From: Pseudoalteromonas sp. MSK9-3
Lineage (GTDB): Bacteria > Pseudomonadota > Gammaproteobacteria > Enterobacterales > Alteromonadaceae
Assembly (NCBI RefSeq): GCF_003590335.1
Contig: NZ_MIET01000071.1
Span: forward strand, 88,042 to 152,041
Direction: 5' to 3'
DNA length: 64,000 bases
Shown here: piece after piece, positions 45,401 through 52,695 of the stretch
Position numbering within the stretch: the stretch's first letter is position 1
Layout: the number at the start of each line of letters is the position of its first letter
Program-made: the position numbers and the translations under genes
The notes under the pieces: model-generated
Told to the model about the DNA's origin: nothing
Database searches by the model: none
Seen by the model: only the letters and a program-made list of their open reading frames with translations

Positions 45401-45990
45401 AAGGTTTGAATCGCTTGGCTAATATGCTTGACTGTGTGTAAAGATCCCCCTTTACTAGTGACTTCATTCAGCAGAGCTGGCGTAATATCAGTGTCGTTAG
45501 CGCTTGGCACAAAGATAGTAAAAGCTTGATTTGGGTACTTCTGCATCGAATTGAGTGCACCCATAATTTTTTCGTTGATATGCCCAACACCATGAACATT
45601 TCCACTTGAGGACACTTCACCAGTCGCGAAAATGTGCTCGATAAGGGGCTCGTGTTTGTCTAGATGCTTTCGATAAGCAAGTGCGACTCCTAAGGAATAA
45701 CCTAAACCAACACTCGTACTTTCTGATTGTAAATTAATATTTTCTTGCTCATCGCAAAATAGGTCTAACTCAATAAAGAACTGGTTTTGTTGTCTGTCTA
45801 GTGGATTTAATGTCATGAATGCTGCTTCAGCAGCCATAGTGAAATAATTGAGTTGTTCGTTAAGTTTGTAACCAAATGCAAGGACAAGGTTGTTTGACAG
45901 CTTGACTTTAACTTTTTGCTGGTCTTTTGGCTTAATGAATCTAAATCTGGGTTGATAGGTAAAGCGCTTATCAGATAAAAGAATATGCAT
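42406..45990 (-). CDS. Lon-type (S16) protease domain fused to STAND NTPase, membrane helix and TPR-like repeats
   Basis: 1194 residues. At about residues 85-165 lies a Lon proteolytic fold: GLGYSLGVALAY places Ser99 where Lon has its nucleophile, and FATGEVSSSGNVHGVGHINEK ends at Lys141, 42 residues later (43 in E. coli Lon). At about 218-560 is a STAND-type NTPase: CSFDPYDAFYFFGREKQI entry motif, Walker A GVSGSGKSS (252-260) and Walker B WFIDQFEEL (347-355). A single hydrophobic helix (about 666-686) precedes a long TPR-like region to the end. Unlike Lon, the AAA+ motor is replaced by a switch-type NTPase after the protease. It probably senses something with the repeats and activates the protease. 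Confidence 0.85.
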   Translation of the reverse strand: MHILLSDKRFTYQPRFRFIKPKDQQKVKVKLSNNLVLAFGYKLNEQLNYFTMAAEAAFMTLNPLDRQQNQFFIELDLFCDEQENINLQSESTSVGLGYSLGVALAYRKHLDKHEPLIEHIFATGEVSSSGNVHGVGHINEKIMGALNSMQKYPNQAFTIFVPSANDTDITPALLNEVTSKGGSLHTVKHISQAIQTLLSHDFDGSVVAEALTFKGLCSFDPYDAFYFFGREKQIADLHTLYNEKPSLIKVHGVSGSGKSSLIKAGLLPTLLKEQPSLKWHIAAPRQFANSHELLTDFVSSSNAGFSVILSMLEIPIAQFVDSLLQQNTTYLDEISAHLTAHKAQYIWFIDQFEELYDLDLNSQVLRSLTLLGQITPITMIVSIRSEYLHYTDMIGHDFYVTHSLSAKSWINIIEHQSIALGLSLESGLAQTIQTEALKLSHGLPAVEYLLTQMHGLAIKTEHPKQLTHAQYYQLNKLTGVIYKQAERILSQHEQLTEQFFELFIGVNLNGNSYAKHVDFPVLIQNYPHLKELVNELIEKQLIIRHQVHKSPPYVKLTHDCLITVAEDLSLDQQIWPRFYIWLNDKKSYLQWFHGIEAKFILWKQCINGAQEKQAYALSKYELREGTKYLSQPGTVSLQEVRDYIMQSQQGYQSSLEQKNKHQKRQLVSTSILFCVAFGSAIFAYLQKQQIQEEQLKASNALASLKETVLINIDSLEPLLTQYLPTYQRKYLNQHLSKLIESVDELPLSDVDKLRLLLIRIKTLRQDDSSHVDTIKKALDAVQNKLATFTTLTSKSNAQTQVIVEFNYQLGALLLKHGESEEARRVFMEALVLADTIAEKSNKIQLLIIEISTKLNIIAMDSGDVIPARVELNSLLADLNSLSFPKKTIQQVNNLKVDILRSLALTSDSDSQAIPLLLQAKAILEAQLDNDPNHLTLKYNLLRTYINLAESSSNRAESYNYYESADEIAHAYSIKDPDNIHIQVAQLLLATRLGKRSVAKRQFDKAQAYFISGMEIAKKLRKLDSTNIDWLGHTAELYSAYAHYYAKTNSPSMSMKYYQLAIETAVQLVNQNESNLQFANLLQSIYSKVANHLYSSGNRLSAIEYFEKAKVISSMLIQKQPRNVSYKTSHRKKLFNLGYINAELEQNNTACNYFLLGKALTEKHIINNPSSDWLKARDKFSYKIDALNCPTVIKP

Positions 45991-46295
45991 CAGTTTTTGC
46001 TCTTATAATTTATGCGACATGATATCGTTTATAGCGTTGTTAGTTACTGTTATCAGCATGGGGTGGTAATAAGTGCAGATACTAACTTGTATTTTTTAGA
46101 TAATAACGGAATTAAATAACTAAAATAACAAACGGTAAAAATTAATTTTCCTAAATTAAGTAGGTTAGATTACTTATTCATTTCTAATTGTTACTTTGAT
46201 ACAGCTCATCTGCGCTTTTTTGAATTAATCTTCATTTTTTCCTTAAAAATTCATATTTCTGTTATTTTTCTATAATTTTGTCGTTTTATTGACCA
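45991..46295. other. divergent promoter region between the Lon-STAND and subtilase genes
   Basis: An AT-rich stretch without a supportable gene, containing several poly-T/poly-A tracts. Promoters for both divergent genes must lie here. I cannot choose -35/-10 boxes reliably. If the sigma-like protein is real, these promoters may use a non-standard consensus. Confidence 0.4.
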
Positions 46296-46410
46296 TAAGT
46301 GCGATACATAAATTAAAAATACAACTCGCACTTACTTTTACAGGATGTGAAAAGTTGCTTATTTAGTTTGAGCACAAAGAAAGCTGAAAATGGAGATGTC
46401 AGCTTTCTTT
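46296..46410 (+). promoter_or_regulatory. structured leader with terminator-like hairpin upstream of the subtilase gene
   Basis: Two stems can form in the leader. The first is TAAGTGCG (46296-46303) with CGCACTTA (46327-46334). The second is a perfect 12-bp stem AAAGAAAGCTGA (46376-46387) with TCAGCTTTCTTT (46399-46410), directly followed by a T-rich run. The second looks like an intrinsic terminator but ends 58 bases before the subtilase ATG, and no gene is read into it. It may be an attenuator of the subtilase gene or the 3' end of a small RNA of roughly 100 bases. Confidence 0.6.
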
Positions 46411-46467
46411 TTCTTCTATTTCACACCCGTTACTAATATCGATTATAGAACTCATATCGGAGAACTT

Positions 46468-48345
46468 ATGAAAAAGAACAGTATAAAAAGTAAGAAATAT
46501 CTGATGGTTATGTTATTTAGTTTAGTTTCCCTTGGTGTTAAATCGAATCAAAATACAGATATGAAAGAGTATTTAGTTCAATTTCATTCAGGGCAGATCA
46601 ATGATGAATTAATGCAAGATTTAGACGTGATGTGGCGTCGCGAAGACGTCATTTTTGCCAAAGGAAAATTAAATCAGCAACAGGCTAATGCTCTTATAGG
46701 AATATCAGGTGTTGTTGTTGAAGAGAATCCGAATTTATCACTCAATGCAGGCTCAGTTCATTCTGTAAGCGTCAGCTCTGAAAATGCTAAAGCACTGAAG
46801 TACAAAGAGCTTGAACCTTACTGGTTACGTGCAACAGCAATTGATAAATTGCCGCAAGTGGCAAATAGTATTCCAGTATGTGTCATTGATTCAGGGCTAG
46901 ATGCTGAACATCCGGATTTACCAAACAGTACGACGGGATACCACAGTACGTATGCTGGCTTTTGGAATAAGGACGCGTTTAGTCATGGTACACATATTAC
47001 AGGGATCATTGCTGCTCAAGAAAATGGCATTGGTATTAAAGGTGCGTTAAGCGATCCGGCACCCAGTTTACACATTAGTAAGTTGATCAAGACAGCTAAT
47101 GGGGAGAACTCAACAATTTGGGGTAGTAGCTTAATAGAAGCCATAGAAGTGTGTGCCAGTGTCGGCGCGAAAGTAATTAATATGTCTTTGAGTGGGGAAC
47201 ATTACTCTCGGGTAATGGTTGAGGTGATCGATAGGCTTTCCTATGATAAAGGTATTATTTTTGTGGGGGCTGCGGGAAATCATGGTTCAACTTCTGGTAA
47301 ATTAAATGATTATCATCATGATGCGTTACATTACCCTGCGTCATATCACAATGTACTCTCTATTGGTGCATTGAATGATAGTGGAACTGTGGCTGACTTC
47401 TCACCAATTAACAATAAAATTGATTTTGTCACACCAGGTACAAAGATAGTTTCAACTGCAAATCGTTATCATTTTGCTATACAAAGTATTCAGTTAGAAA
47501 CTCAACAAGGCGTTACCCATATTCCATACACACAGATTGATACTGGAGCGGCCCAATCTCCAGAGAAAATTGTGGTAAACGATTCATGTAGATACACACT
47601 GACAGGTCAAGATCTCACTGACATTTTAACTTTGAACGATTTGTCTGATGCAACATCAATAGCACTTCAGGGAGTTGAATTGAATTGTAAGGAAAGTGGA
47701 GGTGACTTGGTAATTATTGATTATCTCAGTAGCGTGAACTTTAGGCTGTCTGGCTTACCATTTTATACCGAGTATCCAACAGCTTTGATTCACAATAACT
47801 CTGAGTTATTAGCCGCTAACACGTCGCTTACGGTAGGTTACTATAATGATGACTATGTTGTCGGCGCGGGTACCTCTCAAGCAGCTGCAATTATGACTGG
47901 GGGTATCGCGAAGTTATGGTCCCAAAATCAACAATGGACAAGAGACGAGGTCATTAATGCATTGAAACAAACGAGCTTAGACCTTGGTAAAGTTGGCCAA
48001 GATACTCGGTATGGCTATGGGCTGCCAGATTTCGCAAAAGCATATGAATACTTGTTATCGGGGCAGACTCAGGCGTGCCCTCAAAATTGGTACGGAAATA
48101 AAGCGTATTCAAAAGGTGAAACAGTCGTTTATAACGGGGAGATATTTGTGAGTGACTATTGGTCTAAAGGAGAAGTTCCAAGTGTCAGCAGTAATAAATG
48201 GACGAGCAATGGATTTTGCGACAGTTCAACAAGTAGTCCCCAAGAAATGAATGGTGACGCATTTCATTTGATGAATTTAACTGGGTTAGAAACAGAGGAA
48301 TCTGAGTATTCATGTAAAGGTCTCACATTAGGGTGTGGTGGGTAG
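46468..48345 (+). CDS. exported subtilisin-like S8 serine protease with chitin-binding-like C-terminal domain
   Basis: 625 residues from the ATG at 46468. This start is chosen over the upstream in-frame ATG at 46390 because it follows CGGAG and begins a basic signal sequence (MKKNSIKSKKYLMVMLFSLV). A propeptide follows (about 33-95). The S8 triad is Asp141 (VCVIDSGLD), His173 (SHGTHITG) and Ser470 (GAGTSQAAA), with oxyanion Asn271. A PA-like insert lies at about 340-455. Residues 537-584 (CPQNWYGNKAYSKGETVVY ... WSKGEVPS) resemble a CBM5/12 chitin-binding module. The last 40 residues contain a Cys pair and end GCGG. It is divergent from the Lon-STAND operon. Confidence 0.9.
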   Translation: MKKNSIKSKKYLMVMLFSLVSLGVKSNQNTDMKEYLVQFHSGQINDELMQDLDVMWRREDVIFAKGKLNQQQANALIGISGVVVEENPNLSLNAGSVHSVSVSSENAKALKYKELEPYWLRATAIDKLPQVANSIPVCVIDSGLDAEHPDLPNSTTGYHSTYAGFWNKDAFSHGTHITGIIAAQENGIGIKGALSDPAPSLHISKLIKTANGENSTIWGSSLIEAIEVCASVGAKVINMSLSGEHYSRVMVEVIDRLSYDKGIIFVGAAGNHGSTSGKLNDYHHDALHYPASYHNVLSIGALNDSGTVADFSPINNKIDFVTPGTKIVSTANRYHFAIQSIQLETQQGVTHIPYTQIDTGAAQSPEKIVVNDSCRYTLTGQDLTDILTLNDLSDATSIALQGVELNCKESGGDLVIIDYLSSVNFRLSGLPFYTEYPTALIHNNSELLAANTSLTVGYYNDDYVVGAGTSQAAAIMTGGIAKLWSQNQQWTRDEVINALKQTSLDLGKVGQDTRYGYGLPDFAKAYEYLLSGQTQACPQNWYGNKAYSKGETVVYNGEIFVSDYWSKGEVPSVSSNKWTSNGFCDSSTSSPQEMNGDAFHLMNLTGLETEESEYSCKGLTLGCGG

Positions 48346-48399
48346 AAACGTCATATAGACTTAGGTAGTTTGTTATAGCCACCTTATTAAAAAGAATGT

Positions 48400-48437
48400 G
48401 CAGCTTAGCTTCCGTAAAGATTCGGAAGTTAAGCTGC
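48400..48437 (+). terminator. terminator of the subtilase gene
   Basis: A 15-bp stem with one G-U-type pair (GCAGCTTAGCTTCCG / CGGAAGTTAAGCTGC) and an 8-base loop lies 55 bases after the stop. A T-rich stretch follows a few bases later. Confidence 0.7.
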
Positions 48438-48467
48438 AAAACTACTATTTTTTATTTAAAGTAATGA

Positions 48468-48650
48468 TTGACTTTATGGGAAAATCCTATACTATTGGTC
48501 TCAGCTTAAAAGTAATACCTTTTATACACTCCATTTCGAAGCTTTATTAGTATCTCGTCCTGTAGTTTTTAAATATCATTTATTTTTTGTGCTATTACGT
48601 CTGACTCTGATGATAGTCAGCAATTTCTTTTTATATACAGGATATACATT
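48468..48650 (+). promoter_or_regulatory. candidate promoter and long 5' leader of the cold-shock gene
   Basis: A good -10 box TATACT (48488-48493) lies near TTGACT (48468-48473), but the 14-base spacing is short, so the -35 is uncertain. Initiation near 48500 would leave a leader of about 150 bases before the ATG. Long leaders are typical of temperature-responsive csp mRNAs. The Shine-Dalgarno is ACAGGATAT. Confidence 0.4.
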
Positions 48651-48860
48651 ATGTCTAATACAGTTACTGGTACAGTAAAATGGTTCAACGAGTCTAAAGG
48701 CTTCGGTTTCATCGCACAAGAAAATGGCGCAGACGTTTTTGCTCATTTCAGCGCAATCAAAAGCGAAGGTTTCAAAACTTTAGCTGAAGGCCAACGTGTA
48801 GAGTTCACTCTTTCACAAGGTCAGAAAGGTCCTCAAGCTGACAACATCGTTCCACTTTAA
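48651..48860 (+). CDS. CspA-family cold-shock protein
   Basis: A 69-residue single cold-shock domain of normal length. RNP1 (SKGFGFIAQ) and RNP2 (DVFAHFSAI) are both intact, so it should bind single-stranded RNA/DNA as an RNA chaperone. It has its own leader and a strong terminator, so it is a single-gene unit. Which csp paralogue it is cannot be told from sequence alone. Confidence 0.96.
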   Translation: MSNTVTGTVKWFNESKGFGFIAQENGADVFAHFSAIKSEGFKTLAEGQRVEFTLSQGQKGPQADNIVPL

Positions 48861-48880
48861 TTTTAAAGTGAAATAATGGA

Positions 48881-48904
48881 AAAAGACAGCATCTGCTGTC
48901 TTTT
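48881..48904 (+). terminator. intrinsic terminator of the cold-shock gene
   Basis: Stem AAAAGACAGCA / TGCTGTCTTTT followed by further T, 20 bases after the stop codon. Confidence 0.9.
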
Positions 48905-48914
48905 TTGTTTTTAA

Positions 48915-48985
48915 ATACCGACATACCGACATACCGACATACCGACATACCGACATACCGACATACCGACATACCGACATACCGA
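48915..48985. repeat. 8-bp tandem repeat (ATACCGAC), about 8.9 copies
   Basis: Eight exact copies of ATACCGAC and a ninth truncated copy run without a mismatch, starting just after the cold-shock terminator. Such perfect short arrays are prone to copy-number change by slipped replication. The remaining 288 bases to the next gene (48986-49273) are AT-rich and show no gene; the promoter and Shine-Dalgarno (AAAAGGAATT) of the hydrolase gene must lie there. Confidence 0.95.
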
Positions 48986-49273
48986 TTAAGTTATCTTTCA
49001 GTGGCAAGCGCTCAAAGCCTTTTGTGTGAAAGGCACTAAACAATAGCTAACATATTGAGATATATATGCTTTATTTACTCACACAGCTATTGTGTCCAAC
49101 ACGTTTACTTTGACTTTTATATATTGTAGCGGTTACTTGATGGTGTTAATTATAATGCGTGTAGCCGTAAAAATATGAGAATTAAACGTTTTAACTACAT
49201 CATTGAACATTTTTCAATTTTGTTTTTTTCTCTTTTGTCGTAGCTTATCTTTTTACCGATAAAAGGAATTGTT

Positions 49274-50848
49274 ATGAGTTTCAAACGAAGTGTGGCTACT
49301 TTATTAGTACTAACAGGGTTTGCTGATTTATCTTTTGCGTCGAACTCAGAAAGCTACTTTGATAAACAAGTGTCTGAATTTAATGAGTACCGTACTTTCA
49401 ACTGGGGAGAGTGCCCAGCTCAATTTAAAACACTGGATGGGAGAAATGAGTGTTCATTTGCACAAACCCCACTAAATTGGGAAGAACCCACTGGTAAGGT
49501 TATTGAAGTGCTTGTTTCAAAGTACAGTGCAACGGGTGGCAAAAGTAAAGGCCAATTGTGGATGTTGAGTGGCGGTCCAGGAGTATCGGGGTCCACATAT
49601 TTTCCATATGTAATTGAACAGGATATGCCTGATATAGTCAGAGATTATGATGTTTATATACTAGAGCATCGAGGAATTGGCTGGTCTACCGAGTTGCAAT
49701 GCAGTTATTTTGATCCTAAAAAGTGTTTTGATGCTCTGCATGAAGTTTGGGGTGAAGGCTTATTTGAGTTTAATACGATTAATGCTGCTCGTGATTTGAA
49801 GTATGCTATTTCTAAGAGCAAGTCATTGAGCTGGGTACCGACTTATATTTATGGAATATCTTACGGCACTATGTTGGCTCAGCGGTTTACGCAAATTGCA
49901 CCTAATGGCGCACAAGGGATCATTTTAGACTCAGTATTACCAGCTCATAATTCTAGTACTGATCTTTATGAAGAAAATGCTGATAAAGTATTTACCCAGT
50001 TAGCCAATTATTGTAACTCTGATAGCTATTGCAGTGCTAAATTTATTACGCCGGTTAATGAAAGTATTAGACGCTCCGTGCAGCAGCACTTTGCTGGAGT
50101 GCATTGTCCAGATGTCTCAATTGATCGTGATAAACTTCAACAGTGGTCAATGGCTCAAATTTCTGGACTAGATAAACGGTCGTTACTGCCTTTTTATAGT
50201 CGTTTAGCGCGTTGTAATGATAATGATGTTATCGCACTAAACAAAGCCGTATTACATTATGGATTGGGTAAATCTATTCAAATACTGAATCGTGCTAAAG
50301 CAGTGAAAGATGAATTGAAACCTAACTTTTCGAGTTCATTATTTGATCTGATCTCGATGAATGAAATTAATTATGAAAAACGAAGTGAAAGGGAACGAGC
50401 TGAATTTTGTACGAATGCGATTGTGTGCTTTGATGCTAGCTACCATGCTTTCTCACAAAGTATTCAAAAAACATGGGCAAATCGTTACGCTAGTGAATAT
50501 ATTTACAAGGAAATACAACACTATATACCCACGGTTGCATTGAATGGTACGTTAGACCATGCAACCCCAATTCATCATGCTAAAGATATACAGGGCTCTT
50601 TTACTAATATTAATCAACGTTTTATCGAGGTGCCTTTTGCACCACACGGAGTTGTGTTTAACACCGGCGTTAAAACAGCTGGTGAGGACATTTGTGGAGT
50701 CGACATCATGGAAAGTTTTATGACCAATCCTTGGGTTTCACCAGATGTAAGCTGCTTAAACGATCTGAGCGAGTTTACCTTTGCTGTAAGTGCTGAATAT
50801 AGTCAAAAAGTATATGGTGAAGATGATGCATTTGGATCGTTTGAATAA
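49274..50848 (+). CDS. exported S33-family alpha/beta hydrolase (tripeptidyl aminopeptidase-like)
   Basis: 524 residues. An N-terminal signal peptide (about residues 1-23, ending DLSFA-S) leads to an alpha/beta-hydrolase fold. The oxyanion segment is MLSGGPGVSGS, the nucleophile elbow is YGISYGTML (Ser in G-I-S-Y-G), the Asp is in LNGTLDHATP and the His in FAPHGVVF. The size and C-terminal domain fit the TAP-like peptidases of S33, which remove N-terminal peptides outside the cytoplasm. It is monocistronic. Confidence 0.88.
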   Translation: MSFKRSVATLLVLTGFADLSFASNSESYFDKQVSEFNEYRTFNWGECPAQFKTLDGRNECSFAQTPLNWEEPTGKVIEVLVSKYSATGGKSKGQLWMLSGGPGVSGSTYFPYVIEQDMPDIVRDYDVYILEHRGIGWSTELQCSYFDPKKCFDALHEVWGEGLFEFNTINAARDLKYAISKSKSLSWVPTYIYGISYGTMLAQRFTQIAPNGAQGIILDSVLPAHNSSTDLYEENADKVFTQLANYCNSDSYCSAKFITPVNESIRRSVQQHFAGVHCPDVSIDRDKLQQWSMAQISGLDKRSLLPFYSRLARCNDNDVIALNKAVLHYGLGKSIQILNRAKAVKDELKPNFSSSLFDLISMNEINYEKRSERERAEFCTNAIVCFDASYHAFSQSIQKTWANRYASEYIYKEIQHYIPTVALNGTLDHATPIHHAKDIQGSFTNINQRFIEVPFAPHGVVFNTGVKTAGEDICGVDIMESFMTNPWVSPDVSCLNDLSEFTFAVSAEYSQKVYGEDDAFGSFE

Positions 50849-50879
50849 AGTAACGTATTTTCATTGAAAAAGAAGAAAA

Positions 50880-50917
50880 GAGCTTTGTTGTGTGGGAGGG
50901 CTCCCACAACGAAGCTC
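50880..50917 (+). terminator. inverted repeat after the S33 hydrolase gene, probable terminator
   Basis: GAGCTTTGTTGTGTGGGAG (50880-50898) pairs with CTCCCACAACGAAGCTC (50901-50917) with a 2-base bulge and one mismatch. No long T run follows, so the efficiency is uncertain. Confidence 0.55.
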
Positions 50918-50969
50918 GATCAGTTTTGAGGTAGTAAAGTTATCTTTCGCCGTGTTATGTTTTATCTAA

Positions 50970-51169
50970 TATAACCTCAGGTTTGGATAAGGGTTTTGGA
51001 ATAGAAAATGTTTTGAAAACAAACTTAACTACAATCCAATGATGATATTTTGCTCAATATCAAGGCGCTTTTATACAGCAATAGCGGGCTATTACAAATG
51101 AAAGAAACGCCGAGAGTGAGAAAAATAGCTTTATTGGGCAAATTCGCTTATCCAGAGCTGAGGTTAATA
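50970..51169. repeat. MITE-like element with imperfect terminal inverted repeats
   Basis: About 200 bases are bounded by TATAACCTCAGGTTTGGATAAG (50970-50991, mostly shown here for orientation) and its near-complement ending in GAGCTGAGGTTAATA (to 51169). There is no open frame inside. Size, terminal inverted repeats and lack of coding capacity fit a miniature inverted-repeat transposable element or a solo IS remnant. No target-site duplication is clear. The rest of the gap to 51242 holds nothing recognisable. Confidence 0.5.
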
Positions 51170-51242
51170 TACCACTTTCAATCATACTGGCACTTTATAG
51201 TGGAATGTCGAGTTGCTAATGGTTTGTAAGCTTGTCAGAGCT

Positions 51243-51884
51243 TCAAAAAGTCAGCCCCGAATCTAAGTATTCACCTACCCCTAATGTAAATACCCATAAC
51301 CCCCAAAGGCTGTGTTCTAAGACACATACGAGCAACGAACGGCTATGCGCATATGTATAAGCGAACAACAAGCCCCCTCCAAATGATAAGCCAATGGCAA
51401 CCCAGTTGTCATACACACAATGGGCTAGGGCAAATACGCTCGCGCTAAGAATAATACGAGTTGTTTTATTTGGTAGTATTCTTTTATAGCGATGAAAAAA
51501 ATAGCTACGAAATATGAGTTCCTGAGGAAGTACAGAAAGCAGTGGGTAGGCAAGTAACAGTATCAGCCATTGTCGTGTAGAGTCTAATGGGAAACTAAAC
51601 CAGTTCTCTTGATTTAATAATCCGTATAGCATTGCTGAAAATAATGCACCTGCAAAAAAGCTGGTGAATATGCGTTTTTTAACTGTAGAAAACTGTCCTA
51701 AGCTCGTAAGGCGAAAACGTTTAAAGTGGGGATCTGTCAGTAATAAAAATGTGCATACGGCCATTAAAATAATTAAGGCGGGAAATAGCCAGTTAGCAAG
51801 ATAGAACCGAAAAAAATACGCCAAGATGGGTAAACAGAAAAAAACAAGAAGTAGCTCACACCACCGATATTGACCTGCATTCAA
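51243..51884 (-). CDS. CPBP-family intramembrane metalloprotease-like protein
   Basis: 213 residues with six to seven hydrophobic helices. The family motif appears as LPQELIFRSYFFHRYK (usual form EExxxR, here Q-E-L-I-F-R), then ALAHCVYDNW with a conserved His and a final helix with LEHSLWGLW. The first glutamate of the EE pair is replaced by Gln, so activity may be altered. The substrate is unknown. It is followed upstream by a yciB-like gene on the same strand, 68 bases away. Confidence 0.85.
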   Translation of the reverse strand: MNAGQYRWCELLLVFFCLPILAYFFRFYLANWLFPALIILMAVCTFLLLTDPHFKRFRLTSLGQFSTVKKRIFTSFFAGALFSAMLYGLLNQENWFSFPLDSTRQWLILLLAYPLLSVLPQELIFRSYFFHRYKRILPNKTTRIILSASVFALAHCVYDNWVAIGLSFGGGLLFAYTYAHSRSLLVCVLEHSLWGLWVFTLGVGEYLDSGLTF

Positions 51885-51952
51885 AGACGCTTCTCACTTT
51901 AGGTTTCGTTTCAAAAACTATAGCAGTAAAAAGCGCACTCAATTGTGACAAT

Positions 51953-52540
51953 TTAATTTCCTTCCTCTTGCGGCAAGTATTTATAGATTCTCACTAAGGT
52001 AACTAAAATTGCGACAAACGTGATCCCCATTAAGCCAAACACTTTAAAATTTACCCAAAAGTCTAAAGAGAAGGTGTACGCAATATAAATATTTAGTACC
52101 GCGATAAAGGCTAAAATAGCAAACCACATTAAATTCAATTGCTCACAAATATGTGGTGGTAACTCTATGTTGTTGGACTCTTGACCTGCATTTGCTTTTT
52201 CATTAGCGGACTCTAGAACACCTATGAGTGCTTTTTCAACTAAATTTTTTTTGAACACATATCGAGATACAAGCAGACTTGCCGCGAGCGTGGCGTAAAT
52301 AACAGTGGCTTTCCACTTAATAAACTGCTCATCTTGGAACAAAATTGTTAGGCTGCCGAGTACCAGTGCAATTGCAAAAAATATCCAATGTCGAGTTGCA
52401 ATTTTACCACGAGTAAAATGTTGATAAACAAGTTGAATTATTGAAACGACAATAAGCACACCGGTTGCCCAATAAATATCGACAAACTTATATACACCAA
52501 AGAATAAAATGAGTGGGAGGTATTCTAGTAGCGCTGACAT
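51953..52540 (-). CDS. yciB: inner-membrane protein YciB (IspZ family)
   Basis: 195 residues with five to six hydrophobic helices. The start MSALLEYLPLILFFGVYKFVDIYWATGVLIV and the KATVIYATLAASLL / NLMWFAILAFIAVLNIYIAY segments are typical of YciB/IspZ. WVNFKVFGLMGITFVAIL also matches the C-terminal part. In E. coli YciB interacts with cell-elongation and division proteins. The gene lies near the trp operon in many gammaproteobacteria, as it does here. Confidence 0.92.
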   Translation of the reverse strand: MSALLEYLPLILFFGVYKFVDIYWATGVLIVVSIIQLVYQHFTRGKIATRHWIFFAIALVLGSLTILFQDEQFIKWKATVIYATLAASLLVSRYVFKKNLVEKALIGVLESANEKANAGQESNNIELPPHICEQLNLMWFAILAFIAVLNIYIAYTFSLDFWVNFKVFGLMGITFVAILVTLVRIYKYLPQEEGN

Positions 52541-52633
52541 TGTTGTTTACCTTTTTTTAATCAGTCATAGGGTTGTATCAAGAACTCGGGTTAAGTTCAA
52601 GATTGACATTTGAGAGGTAAATCCTTAGCCTCA

Positions 52634-52662
52634 GCTTCCCTTCAGCTTTTGTGTCCTATACT
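52634..52662 (+). promoter_or_regulatory. candidate promoter of the HU gene
   Basis: A good -10 hexamer TATACT (52657-52662) lies 34 bases before the start codon. The -35 region is weak. A separate TTGACA at 52603-52608 is too far to pair with it. Confidence 0.4.
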
Positions 52663-52695
52663 GGCCCTAATAAAATTGATTTAAGAGAAGAGATA

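Noticed and set aside
48915..48985. Possible CRISPR array
   Set aside because: Units are 8 bp with no spacers and no cas genes nearby.
48813..49043. Minus-strand frame with repeated MSVCRYVG units over the tandem repeat
   Set aside because: An 8-bp repeat read in three frames gives an 8-residue peptide repeat automatically. The frame overlaps cspA antisense and has no start signals.
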